Shown one piece after another: positions 25,041-33,926 of a DNA stretch of 64,000 nt. A program made the position numbers and the translations under genes. The stretch is from contig JAILXV010000001.1 of assembly GCA_045430285.1 (NCBI GenBank), positions 1,421,202 to 1,485,201 on the forward strand, written 5' to 3'. Below the pieces are notes generated by a model that was not told the origin of the DNA, did not search any database, and worked only from the letters and a program-made list of their open reading frames with translations. The first letter of the stretch is position 1; the number at the start of each line of letters is the position of its first letter. This DNA comes from Agarilytica sp045430285. Lineage in GTDB: Bacteria; Pseudomonadota; Gammaproteobacteria; Pseudomonadales; Cellvibrionaceae.

Positions 25041-26687
25041 ATGTATCACAATTATTTTGGACTAAAAGAACAAGCTTTTTCCATCGCCGTAAACCCCCGC
25101 TATCTTTATATGAGCCATCAACATAAAGAGGCCCTTGCACATCTATTATACGGTGTGAAGGAAGGCGGGTTTGTCATGCTTTCGGGAGAAGTCGGCACGG
25201 GTAAAACCACCATTATCCGCTGCTTATTAGAACAGCTGCCAGCAAATACCGAAATTGCGATCATCCTTAATCCAATGTCGAACATTAAGGAGTTGCTCTG
25301 CACTATTTGCGACGAATTCGGCATTATCTATAACAAAGAAGATCCCAGTGTAAAAACACTCACCGACCTCCTTCAGCAGCACTTACTCGACAATCATAAA
25401 AAAAGTAAAAACACGATATTATTAATTGATGAAGCACAGCTGCTCTCTGCAGAAGTCTTAGAGCAAATCCGATTGCTAACCAATTTAGAAACATCGACAA
25501 AAAAATTGCTTCAGATCGTACTCGTGGGGCAACCGGAACTTAATGAGCTACTCGCACAGCCTCGACTACGACAGCTTTCTCAGAGGATTACCGCGCGCTT
25601 TCATCTGACACCGCTCACACTCGAAGAAACTGAGCGCTATATTAGCCACCGCTTATCCGTCGCCGGAATGCCGAAAGATAAAAACCCGTTTACGCCCCGC
25701 ATCGTGAAACAAATCCATCGTTTTACCGGCGGCATACCTCGTATGATTAACGTCCTGTGCGAACGCACATTAATCGGCGCATACGGTCACAACAAATCCC
25801 AGATTGACAATAAAATTTTTGATCTTGCCCGCAAGGAAGTCGAAGGACACCAACAATCTCAAATCAACGCTCCATCTAACGAACCTCCTTACGTGCTTTA
25901 TGGCATTCTATCTGCCAGCGCAATTGTTGGGCTCGTGATTATCTATTTCATGACGCAACTTATCTTTGGTCACGCTGCGCCAACCCCCTATTCTGAGGAT
26001 ATTCCATACGCCAATAGCGGCCGCTCATCAGAACCCCGAAATGCACAAGCGGTTGCGGCAAAAGGCTCGACCAAAAGTACATTCCCAAATCATAATTTTG
26101 ATATACCAGACAAAATCAAAGCGCAGGCAAGATTGTTTGAATATCTCGATTTTGACATCAATTCAGACACCCACCCATGCTGGCAAATAAATACTCAAGG
26201 CCACCACTGTGGCAAAGCTCAGTTCGATACATGGGATGACATTAGCGCGCTGAACAGGCCTGTCGTTTTAACATTAATCAACCAGAATAAATTTAATTCC
26301 TATGCTGTACTGGCGGGTATACAAGACAAACACGCGTTATTAATTGATGGAGAACGAAACCGAAAAATCGTTTCGCTCGAAGAGCTCGGCCCGCTTTGGA
26401 CAGGAGAAATATTTTACTCCTGGAAAAAACCCAAAGATTTTACCGCCCCTATCTCTTATGGCGATAAAGGAAAGACAGTCTCCGAAGTCGCGAATCAATT
26501 TGCACTATTAGATGCACAAACGACACCGCTGACCAAAAACCGATTTAATAGCGCCCTAAGAGATCGAGTCAAACTCTTTCAGCGTGAAAACAAATTAAAA
26601 GATGATGGGATACTCGGTGAGCGTACACTCATGAAACTCAATGACAATCTGGGCCTTAGCACCACATTAGAACGCGAGTTTCTTTGA
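25041..26687 (+). CDS. gspA: Type II secretion assembly ATPase GspA/ExeA
   Basis: GspA works with GspB to assemble the type II secretin in the outer membrane, probably by remodelling peptidoglycan. The 548-residue protein has an AAA ATPase domain (1-270) with Walker A GEVGTGKTT (about 49-57) and Walker B ILLIDEAQ. Next come a transmembrane helix (about 283-307), a periplasmic C39-peptidase-like region (about 350-460) and a C-terminal peptidoglycan-binding domain. The last begins around ISYGDKGKTVSEVANQF and includes LFQRENKLKDDGILGERT. It is paired with gspB 49 bases downstream and converges on the MSHA cluster, which encodes its own ExeA-like ATPase (MshM). Confidence 0.92.
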   Translation: MYHNYFGLKEQAFSIAVNPRYLYMSHQHKEALAHLLYGVKEGGFVMLSGEVGTGKTTIIRCLLEQLPANTEIAIILNPMSNIKELLCTICDEFGIIYNKEDPSVKTLTDLLQQHLLDNHKKSKNTILLIDEAQLLSAEVLEQIRLLTNLETSTKKLLQIVLVGQPELNELLAQPRLRQLSQRITARFHLTPLTLEETERYISHRLSVAGMPKDKNPFTPRIVKQIHRFTGGIPRMINVLCERTLIGAYGHNKSQIDNKIFDLARKEVEGHQQSQINAPSNEPPYVLYGILSASAIVGLVIIYFMTQLIFGHAAPTPYSEDIPYANSGRSSEPRNAQAVAAKGSTKSTFPNHNFDIPDKIKAQARLFEYLDFDINSDTHPCWQINTQGHHCGKAQFDTWDDISALNRPVVLTLINQNKFNSYAVLAGIQDKHALLIDGERNRKIVSLEELGPLWTGEIFYSWKKPKDFTAPISYGDKGKTVSEVANQFALLDAQTTPLTKNRFNSALRDRVKLFQRENKLKDDGILGERTLMKLNDNLGLSTTLEREFL

Positions 26688-26736
26688 TAAAAGCACACCA
26701 AATTCCCGAGAACGAACAAAAACATAAATATCGCCT

Positions 26737-27543
26737 ATGTCTCTTATCCTTGATGCATTAAACAAAGCCGACAACGAGCGTAATACGGACGATACGCCAT
26801 CACTCAGTAGCGACCACGATGGCCAGGTAGAACGCCGCGCGCCCGAACTAAATCCGAAAGTCATATATGGGCTCATTGCAGCCCTTATATTGCTCGTTTG
26901 CGTTGTTATCGCACTAATGCTCGGGGGGAAAGGCAACAGCACCGCAAATCCAGCCTCTGTCGATACTGCTATACCAACGAACAACATGGAGGACTCACAA
27001 TCACCCTCCTCCCTGCAAGCAAACGTACCAACACAGCCCCAGCCTAACCAACAGACATCTACCGACCCAGCTGAACCTAATCGCTATAGCGAAATGAAAG
27101 AGAAGCTGATCGCAAAACAATACGATGAAGCCGCAAAAACCGCATCAGAAGAACCTAAATCAACGGCGACCATAGCGGACAAAAAAGTCGCATCGATTTA
27201 CCAAAAAAGCGCCGAAACTACCACTAAGGCAAAACAAAAAAAGAAAGCGCCACCAAAACCCACCCCCGCGCCAAAGCTGCCCAGCCTAGCGGACTACCCT
27301 TCTCTCGATTTCATCGGCGATATGCCCTACGCAAAACAAAAGGCCATTCCCACATTAATGTATAACGATCACAGTTACAGCAAAGACAATGCAACGGTCA
27401 TATTAAACAAAATTACACGTAGGCAAGGCCAACAAATTTCAGACCAGCTTTTTCTAGAAGCCATTGTGGAAGATGGAATTGTGCTGAAATACCAAGGTTT
27501 GCGATTTAAGATTGGGGCTTATAATAGTTGGATTAATATGTAG
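26737..27543 (+). CDS. gspB: Type II secretion assembly protein GspB
   Basis: The 268-residue protein begins with the conserved cytoplasmic motif MSLILDALNKADNER. A transmembrane helix follows (about 48-70), then a long Pro/Gln/Lys-rich periplasmic linker (about 75-190), and a C-terminal GspB domain (LPSLADYPSLDFIGDMPYA... to the end). The N-terminal motif is shared with MshN (MSLINDALKDLD). GspB partners GspA in secretin assembly. It ends 19 bases from the end of mshP, which is convergent. Confidence 0.9.
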   Translation: MSLILDALNKADNERNTDDTPSLSSDHDGQVERRAPELNPKVIYGLIAALILLVCVVIALMLGGKGNSTANPASVDTAIPTNNMEDSQSPSSLQANVPTQPQPNQQTSTDPAEPNRYSEMKEKLIAKQYDEAAKTASEEPKSTATIADKKVASIYQKSAETTTKAKQKKKAPPKPTPAPKLPSLADYPSLDFIGDMPYAKQKAIPTLMYNDHSYSKDNATVILNKITRRQGQQISDQLFLEAIVEDGIVLKYQGLRFKIGAYNSWINM

Positions 27544-27562
27544 CTTAAGCGTTAGGTTACAC

Positions 27563-28000
27563 TTACAGAAATGAGGACACTTCCACAATTCGCTCAGCAA
27601 AAATATCACCGCTACCGCATGTTGCACTACTGCGAATTGAGTAAAAACTTCTTGGGTCTCCCCCGACAGTATCCACGGCACAGGTGACAGTCGTAGAACA
27701 AGATTGTAAGCCATTCGTTGAGAAATTAATTGTGCTGCCGCTTAGTGCTGCACAATTTGCATCTGAAATAGCTCTATCCGTTACATCGAACATTAATCGA
27801 TTCATACCGTAATATGCGCCACTTTCCGCCGCATAAAATGCCTGCAAGGAAATTCCTTCCGTTACGCTCGCTTGTGAAGACTGCGATGTGATTCTTGTAA
27901 TTGCTGTAGCTAAAACAGCTACACCGACCACAATAATTGCTGCTGCTGGAATCAAGAACCCTTGGGCATGATGAAAAACGAATCGTGAATTAGGGGACAT
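27563..28000 (-). CDS. mshP: MSHA biogenesis protein MshP
   Basis: The 145-residue protein is a minor pilin-like component of the MSHA type IV pilus. It starts with a short leader and GFLIPAAAIIVVGVAVLATAITRITSQ, the PilX/MshP-type hydrophobic stem, followed by QAFYAAESGAYYGMNRLMFDV, typical of this class. It overlaps the end of mshO by 11 bases and is the last gene of the cluster; mshQ is absent. Confidence 0.85.
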   Translation of the reverse strand: MSPNSRFVFHHAQGFLIPAAAIIVVGVAVLATAITRITSQSSQASVTEGISLQAFYAAESGAYYGMNRLMFDVTDRAISDANCAALSGSTINFSTNGLQSCSTTVTCAVDTVGGDPRSFYSIRSSATCGSGDIFAERIVEVSSFL

Positions 28001-28820
28001 TTCTCACCAATATCTGTTGGCTTAATGTTATCTGGTTACTGCCATTTGTAAAATCTAATGAGATATTGAGGCTTGCATTAATGTCCTCAGAACCAGGGGA
28101 TAAAGTAAACGCTTGGCCACTTGTCCCTACATTTTCTGCCATCACACTCGTATCACCACCAGGGTCCAACGCCGAGAGTGCGGTAGTTAACAAACCGTAA
28201 TTAGAATACCGGTAAAGCGTGGTACCGATTAAACAAAAACGTACAGGGTCATCCGCCAAAAAAATACGTTGATTAATTGAGTTTCGATCGAATACATGAA
28301 GGCCCGAGAAATTAACGGTGGTATATATAGGGCCGGCACCAAGTGCTCCCGCTCCAACCCTGCCATTAGGACTACCAGAAGAATATATTTCTGTTGAATC
28401 CAGAGCACCAACACTTACATGATTAACGCTGCCTAAGCCAAGAGAGAAAGGCGCTGTAGTAACACTATTAACACCTCCCGCCAAATTTCCACTATCCGGC
28501 AATTCATCCAAATAAGTTGTGCCTGCAACGATCGGTAAAAATTCGACGCAATTCCCTGAAGGGCTACTCACCCGCACGCTATTGGGTAAAGCAATACGCA
28601 TCTGACGTGTCATTTGCTCAATGACCAGGCGCCCTCTATTAATTAATTTACTGCGTTTTTGAACGGTATCGTAGCTATCTATGGTACTCACAATAAACCC
28701 AGAACCAATCGATGCAACAATTCCCAAAATAACGAGAACAGTAATTAACTCGACCAAGGTAAAACCACGCACATGAGCATTTAAGTGCGTATGATGGTTT
28801 CGAGGAAGACGGCAAGACAT
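27990..28820 (-). CDS. mshO: MSHA biogenesis protein MshO (minor pilin)
   Basis: The 276-residue prepilin has the processing site in VRGFTLVELITVLVILGIVASIG, with the conserved Glu five residues after the cleavage. The N-terminal leader is longer than usual (18 residues before GF). The mature region includes RLVIEQMTRQMRIALPNSVRVS, resembling the PulJ/MshO type of minor pilin. It lies between mshD and mshP, in the usual order. Confidence 0.87.
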   Translation of the reverse strand: MSCRLPRNHHTHLNAHVRGFTLVELITVLVILGIVASIGSGFIVSTIDSYDTVQKRSKLINRGRLVIEQMTRQMRIALPNSVRVSSPSGNCVEFLPIVAGTTYLDELPDSGNLAGGVNSVTTAPFSLGLGSVNHVSVGALDSTEIYSSGSPNGRVGAGALGAGPIYTTVNFSGLHVFDRNSINQRIFLADDPVRFCLIGTTLYRYSNYGLLTTALSALDPGGDTSVMAENVGTSGQAFTLSPGSEDINASLNISLDFTNGSNQITLSQQILVRNVP

Positions 28821-28823
28821 AAA

Positions 28824-29288
28824 TCAAAAATTTGTTTTGTAAACGGAAAGGACAAGATCATCGCCACCAGGAAGAGTGGCACTGACTGAGATCCGTCGTG
28901 CTTGAGATGCAGGTATGCCCAGATCGCCCCCCGCTTCCGTCACCGATACCGTGAGGGTATGGTTTGGATCATCATTATTAACAAAGTCGTGATAATCACC
29001 AATATCATCATAATCGGGATCAGCGACTATACCACTGCAGAGAGGGCCAGAAAGCGTATCACACGCAGGAACGCCGCCCGTAGGTGTGGATTCGTCAAAT
29101 TTTCTCGCTAAAATTTCGTCCAATTGAGCCTGTGCAAGCTCCAATGCGCGAGCACGAATAACTGGATCGACGCTATTAACGACGGAATATGCATAGACCT
29201 TTGCGAGGATACCGACGGCGATACTAACAACAACCAAAAAAATAATTGTTTCTATCAACGTGACGCCGCTGAAACGCTTGAGCCCCAT
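28824..29288 (-). CDS. mshD: MSHA biogenesis protein MshD (minor pilin)
   Basis: I take the ATG at 29288, which has AGAGG 8 bases upstream, giving MGLKRFSGVTLIETIIFLVVVSI and a 154-residue prepilin. An in-frame codon 12 positions earlier is less likely. The stretch RARALELAQAQLDEILARKFDESTPTGG is typical of MshD and of PulI/PilV-type minor pilins. Only 3 bases separate its stop from the mshO start. Confidence 0.87.
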   Translation of the reverse strand: MGLKRFSGVTLIETIIFLVVVSIAVGILAKVYAYSVVNSVDPVIRARALELAQAQLDEILARKFDESTPTGGVPACDTLSGPLCSGIVADPDYDDIGDYHDFVNNDDPNHTLTVSVTEAGGDLGIPASQARRISVSATLPGGDDLVLSVYKTNF

Positions 29289-29342
29289 AAAATGACCTCT
29301 GAAAATAAAATATCTAAACAACAAACCACTTGTTATTAATAT

Positions 29343-29801
29343 TTAATTTATATATCCCGTTTCCGTAATAGTAATAGCGACAGTTTGCGCGTTCTGAGTT
29401 AACGACAATGTGGAAGGCGTAGTCCGACCCAGTCGGTCAAAACTAAATATTGCCGTCGTCAGCGTCTGGTTTGGCTGTAGAACCAATGGGTATTGTACCC
29501 CGCCCAGCCGAAGACTGGATTCATCAGAATAGCTTCCATCGCCATCACTATCTTCTCGAATATCCAATTGGTTGGATGAACTGATAACTACCCTCACGCT
29601 ATTCGTTTGAGACATCGCCCTTTGCTGGGCCGAAAAAAAAGCCGTGACCACTTGGTCACGGCTTGATTGTAGTTGAAAGGTATCACTTGGCATCAAGCTG
29701 GAACCAACGGTAGCACCGATGATTCCGATTAAAGCCATCACAGCTATCAGCTCAACTAAGCTAAATCCACAACTGCAGTACCTAAAAACTCGGTGTTTCA
29801 T
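29343..29801 (-). CDS. mshC: MSHA biogenesis protein MshC (minor pilin)
   Basis: The 152-residue GspH/FimT-like prepilin has the processing and stem region CGFSLVELIAVMALIGIIGATVGS. FDRLGRT and RVVISSSNQLDIREDSDGDG are typical of the pseudopilin fold, where the Asp-rich loop may bind calcium. It begins 6 bases after the mshA stop, in normal MSHA order. Confidence 0.87.
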   Translation of the reverse strand: MKHRVFRYCSCGFSLVELIAVMALIGIIGATVGSSLMPSDTFQLQSSRDQVVTAFFSAQQRAMSQTNSVRVVISSSNQLDIREDSDGDGSYSDESSLRLGGVQYPLVLQPNQTLTTAIFSFDRLGRTTPSTLSLTQNAQTVAITITETGYIN

Positions 29802-29807
29802 AGCCCA

Positions 29808-30212
29808 TTAAGGACATGCAACAATTCCGGGACAAGCCCCAATCAGGGTAAATGTCGGATCGCTATCCCCTGGACCAACAAGCGTGCATGTCGCGGTAGC
29901 TTTATCTCCCACCCCACCGCCAGTAAGACTATATCCTGTAGGTAAACCTCCCTCGAGTAGGGTGTCAGCATCAGCACAGTCGTCTATAATCTCAAAGGTG
30001 TCGCTACTGAGATTTGCTTCATTTGCAATGTCTACGGCGTGATTAAGCGCACTCGCACTCTCCATCGCACCTGCCATACTCGCCGCAGAAGCATTCTGAG
30101 CTTCACCGGACAAGTCGATAAATTTGGGGACTGCAGTGGCGGCCAATATTCCCAATATCACCAAAACAGCAATCAATTCTATTAAGGTAAAACCCGATTG
30201 TTGCTTTTTCAT
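29808..30212 (-). CDS. mshA: MSHA major pilin (MshA/MshB type)
   Basis: The 134-residue type IV prepilin has a short basic leader, cleavage before Phe in SGFTLIELIAVLVILGILAATAVPKFIDLS, and Glu5 present. The mature globular domain has cysteines in DDCADA and TATCTLVG, plus a further pair at the end. As the only short pilin gene between mshF and mshC it combines the places of mshB and mshA, and I assign the major pilin. A Shine-Dalgarno (ggag) lies 7 bases upstream. The 100-base gap to mshF could hold an internal promoter for high pilin expression. Confidence 0.88.
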   Translation of the reverse strand: MKKQQSGFTLIELIAVLVILGILAATAVPKFIDLSGEAQNASAASMAGAMESASALNHAVDIANEANLSSDTFEIIDDCADADTLLEGGLPTGYSLTGGGVGDKATATCTLVGPGDSDPTFTLIGACPGIVACP

Positions 30213-30312
30213 ATACTATCTCCAATTGGATATATAACAATTTAACTTTGACTATCTAAACGGCTGAAGCCGCATCCTAAAAATCACATTTACCATATGC
30301 CAATCGCTTCAA

Positions 30313-30849
30313 TCAGTGCAATTCGGGGCGAAATATGGTAACCGCTCCACTATTTACATCATAGTCAAAGAAATAAGAACCTTCCTGTTTTCGAGCCAAT
30401 TCATACCTGCAAATTACGTTTTTATTTAAGGAAATAACATAATCAACATTTTTTTTATAAGAATTTCCCATAACGCGGCTACTTGGCGCGTTAGAGAACA
30501 CCGAAATCCATATCTGGCGGCACTCTTTCTCTGTTTGATTTTTTAAAGAAGGCGATAGTGAGCGATCTGTATTCGCAGGCCACCCGCGTTCATTCAGAAA
30601 AAACAACGCGTCAGATACCTCGACAACGCCTTGACTATGCGTTTTCCCAATTGCGTGGATATTCGAAATCATGCGAGAAAATACCCCCGCGTGAAATTCA
30701 ATAATCGACTTTTGAGATTTTGCGATCGGCCTGGTGTGGTAGTTAATCCCGAAAAAAATTAACACTGAGATAATAACCAACACCACGAGTAGCTCAAATA
30801 TCTTGTCTCGTTCTCGGCCTTCGCTTTTAATATAGTGATTATTCTGCAT
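30313..30849 (-). CDS. mshF: MshF-like pilus biogenesis protein
   Basis: I take the ATG at 30849 (178 residues); a TTG start lies 3 codons upstream. The protein has a single hydrophobic helix near the N-terminus (KIFELLVVLVIISVLIFFGINY, about 16-37) and a soluble C-terminal domain with two cysteines. It lacks a clear prepilin cleavage motif. The assignment rests mainly on position between mshG and the pilin gene, as in other MSHA clusters, and on its single-helix anchored layout. Confidence 0.65.
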   Translation of the reverse strand: MQNNHYIKSEGRERDKIFELLVVLVIISVLIFFGINYHTRPIAKSQKSIIEFHAGVFSRMISNIHAIGKTHSQGVVEVSDALFFLNERGWPANTDRSLSPSLKNQTEKECRQIWISVFSNAPSSRVMGNSYKKNVDYVISLNKNVICRYELARKQEGSYFFDYDVNSGAVTIFRPELH

Positions 30850-30957
30850 ATCGATCAACAGGTATCCGTTTTGCTTATGCCAAGCGTTATCGCTTTAAAT
30901 GTTGGACGGAAATGAAAAAATGCAAACTATCATATGGTCAATTACACAATGAACAGA

Positions 30958-32178
30958 TCAGTTTTGAATTTCAAACATACTCCACATAGGCAGAAAAATA
31001 CCCAAAGCTAAAATACCCACAAACACAGCCATTACGACAATCAATATAGGTTCAATTCTATCGGTCAGGGTTTTCAAATCGTAGTCGACTTCACGCTCGT
31101 AAAATTCAGCAACCTCAGACAAAAGCTCTTCTACTTGACCACTCTCTTCACCCACCGCCACCATCTGAAGCACCAAAGGCGTAAACATTTCCGACTGGAG
31201 GTGAGTGCGCACCAAACTTTCACCACGCTCAATCCCCTCCCGAATCTTCTGAATTTTTTCTTCTAAATATGGATTATCTATAGCCGCAGCACAAAGTGTT
31301 AACGCCTTGGTTATCGGCACGCCTGCGTATAACATTAAGCTAAAACTGCGAGAGTACCTTGCCATTGACGCCCGAGTAACAATATCACCAACAATAGGCA
31401 TCTTTAATCTAAACTCACCCCACCGAATAGCCCCTTCAGTCGTCTTTATGTAATGGAAAAACCCCACCACAACCAACAAAGTACCCCCAATTAACAAATG
31501 CCAATAGTTAACAAAGAGATTAGAAGAGCCTATAAGTATTTTTGTAACAATCGGTAAGTCCGCGCCAAATTTTTCGAACATTTTTGCGAAGGCGGGCACG
31601 ACGAAAATATTAACGGTGATGACCGCGAAGAGGAGCGCTAACATGACGAAAGATGGATAACGCATGGCTGATTTAATACGCTTTACCGTCTCATCATCGC
31701 GCTCGATATAAAACCCTATCTGTCGAAATACTTCATCCAGCTTACCACTGCTCTCACCAACATTGATCATGCTGACAAAGAGCTCATTAAATACCTTAGG
31801 GTAATTTTTCATGGCCAAGGATAAGCTTACGCCGGATTCCAAACGGTCTACGACCTCATTAAGCACATCGCGAAAATATTCATGTCGTAAACTCGCCGAT
31901 AACCCTCGAATACCGCGGGTTAAAGGAATACCCGCTTTAGTAATGGTATACATCTGCCGACAAAACATAATCAGGTCTACCGAGGAAACATTCTCGGAAC
32001 CCAACATTACGTTTACTTTTTTCAGCACATCTTCAGACAAAGGGGCTTCGTCGATCTTAACTGGGGTTATCCCTCTGCCAGCCAACTGTCCTGCTGCCGC
32101 TTGAGCACTGACGGCCTCTAACTGTCCTGCGACGGACTGCCCCTGACTCGAATGCCCTTGAAAGCGATATTGCGCCAT
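30958..32178 (-). CDS. mshG: MSHA inner-membrane platform protein MshG (PilC/GspF family)
   Basis: The 406-residue polytopic protein carries the GspF/PilC repeat twice. Segments include FCRQMYTITKAGIPLTRGIRGLSAS near the N-terminal half and RYSRSFSLMLYAGVPITKALTLCA in the second. Hydrophobic helices lie at about 165-200, 215-240 and 375-400. MVAVGEESGQVEELLSEVAEFYEREVD is the typical second-domain hallmark. Only 2 bases separate it from the mshE stop. Confidence 0.93.
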   Translation of the reverse strand: MAQYRFQGHSSQGQSVAGQLEAVSAQAAAGQLAGRGITPVKIDEAPLSEDVLKKVNVMLGSENVSSVDLIMFCRQMYTITKAGIPLTRGIRGLSASLRHEYFRDVLNEVVDRLESGVSLSLAMKNYPKVFNELFVSMINVGESSGKLDEVFRQIGFYIERDDETVKRIKSAMRYPSFVMLALLFAVITVNIFVVPAFAKMFEKFGADLPIVTKILIGSSNLFVNYWHLLIGGTLLVVVGFFHYIKTTEGAIRWGEFRLKMPIVGDIVTRASMARYSRSFSLMLYAGVPITKALTLCAAAIDNPYLEEKIQKIREGIERGESLVRTHLQSEMFTPLVLQMVAVGEESGQVEELLSEVAEFYEREVDYDLKTLTDRIEPILIVVMAVFVGILALGIFLPMWSMFEIQN

Positions 32179-32180
32179 AG

Positions 32181-33926
32181 CTAGTTCGACTCACCCGCAA
32201 TTTCGGCCAGACTTTCATCTTCTACTTGTGCTGATACACGAAGCACTTCCTCAATCGTTGTAATGCCTTCAATAGCAAAATCTAACGCACTTGCGCTCAA
32301 AGGGTGATAATTGGGATGGGCATGGGCCGCTTCGTTAAATTTTCGCACATCATTTTCACGCAGCGCATCCGCCATTGGGCCATTTAATTCCAGTAATTCA
32401 AATACGCCTATACGCCCTCGATAACCGGTATTAAAACAATGTGGGCACCCCACGCCTTTTCTAAAATTTGTCGCGCCTGAATAACCAGGTTTAACGCTTT
32501 TAAATAAACGATCCTCAACTTCGTCCAATGTGTGTTCTTCCGAACAACTATCACAAATTTTTCTCACTAGACGTTGAGCGATAATAGCCCTTAAACTCGA
32601 TGCAACTAGGTAAGGGTCCACGCCCATATCCACCAAACGAAGTGCAGAGGTAACCGCATCGTTTGTATGCAGTGTCGATAACACCATATGACCAGTCATC
32701 GCGGCCCGTAACGCTATCTCTGCGGATTCAGCATCACGAATCTCCCCTATCAGCAGGATATCTGGATCTTGTCGTAACGTCGCGCGAAGTACCTGGCCAA
32801 ACCCCAAACCAATTTTTTCGTGTACCTGTACCTGACTTATTCGCGGCAAGCGATACTCAACGGGATCTTCAACGGTAATGATTTTTTTCTGGGGGGTATT
32901 GAGTTCGTTAAGCGCCCCATAAAGCGTGGTGGTTTTACCACTGCCCGTTGGTCCCGTCACTAAGACTAAACCATGAGGTCGCGTAATAATCTGCCGAAAA
33001 CGACTGATGTAATTATCAGGTAGCCCCACACTTGTTAGTTCACGGACACCTTCCGTTTGATCTAAAATCCGCATTACGACCGATTCACCATACTGGACTG
33101 GCATAGTAGACACACGAACATCAATATTGTGTTTTTTTAAACGAAGGTTAAAGCGGCCATCTTGGGGTAAACGTTTTTCAGAAATGTCCAGGTTAGACAT
33201 TAATTTTAAACGCACCACCAATGCACCTGCGATACGCTTTTCATTCATCACCTGCTCAACGAGCACACCATCGATACGTTGGCGTATTCGTAAAACCGTT
33301 TCATCCGGTTCGATATGGATATCCGACGCTTTTGTACTCAAAGCCTCTTCGAATATTTTCTGAAGTAATTTTACGACTGGTGCGTCGCTCTCTGTGGTAT
33401 CAGTAGCAATATCTGCAAAATCAACTGCATCTTCAGCGATTTCATCGCTTAATTGCCCCGCTAAATCTGCAATTTCGTCCGCATGGCTGTAAGCGATATC
33501 AAGAATATCAAGCAACTCACTTTCACGAACAACTGCAGGCTTAATCGTTTTGGGTATAATCTTTTGAAGCTCGTCCAGCCCAAAGATATCGGTTGGGTCC
33601 GACATCCCCAACAAAATACCATCTAAGTCTTCTCGTAAAATCATGACACGGTATCGTCGTGCCAAATTCTCTGGAAGCGTCTGAACTAATTCTGGGTCAA
33701 AACGAAAATGCTTGAGTTCGACAAAGGGAATATCCAATTGCTGAGAAAGCAATGTCAGTAAAGCATTCTCTTCAACAATGCCCATATCAACAAGCTGTCG
33801 ACCCAGCTTGCGACCGGTATTCTTTTGTTCTGAAAGCGCGCTTTCAAGCTGCTCCTGGGAAATCATTTGCTGGGCTACCAGCAAATCCCCTATTCGAATA
33901 CGTTTGCGTGCGTCGGAATCTACCAT
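32181..33926 (-). CDS. mshE: MSHA pilus assembly ATPase MshE
   Basis: The 581-residue GspE/PilB-family ATPase drives pilus extension. Walker A GPTGSGKTTT and Walker B LLIGEIRDAES are present, and there is a Cys-x2-Cys...Cys-x2-Cys zinc site (ICDSC and CPHC). The N-terminus has two MshEN motifs, at about residues 11-34 (RIGDLL...LSEQ) and 40-63 (KLGRQL...LSQQ). They match the 24-residue pattern that binds c-di-GMP in Vibrio cholerae MshE. The ATG overlaps the mshN stop (ATGGTAG). Regulation by c-di-GMP is likely. Confidence 0.95.
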   Translation of the reverse strand: MVDSDARKRIRIGDLLVAQQMISQEQLESALSEQKNTGRKLGRQLVDMGIVEENALLTLLSQQLDIPFVELKHFRFDPELVQTLPENLARRYRVMILREDLDGILLGMSDPTDIFGLDELQKIIPKTIKPAVVRESELLDILDIAYSHADEIADLAGQLSDEIAEDAVDFADIATDTTESDAPVVKLLQKIFEEALSTKASDIHIEPDETVLRIRQRIDGVLVEQVMNEKRIAGALVVRLKLMSNLDISEKRLPQDGRFNLRLKKHNIDVRVSTMPVQYGESVVMRILDQTEGVRELTSVGLPDNYISRFRQIITRPHGLVLVTGPTGSGKTTTLYGALNELNTPQKKIITVEDPVEYRLPRISQVQVHEKIGLGFGQVLRATLRQDPDILLIGEIRDAESAEIALRAAMTGHMVLSTLHTNDAVTSALRLVDMGVDPYLVASSLRAIIAQRLVRKICDSCSEEHTLDEVEDRLFKSVKPGYSGATNFRKGVGCPHCFNTGYRGRIGVFELLELNGPMADALRENDVRKFNEAAHAHPNYHPLSASALDFAIEGITTIEEVLRVSAQVEDESLAEIAGESN

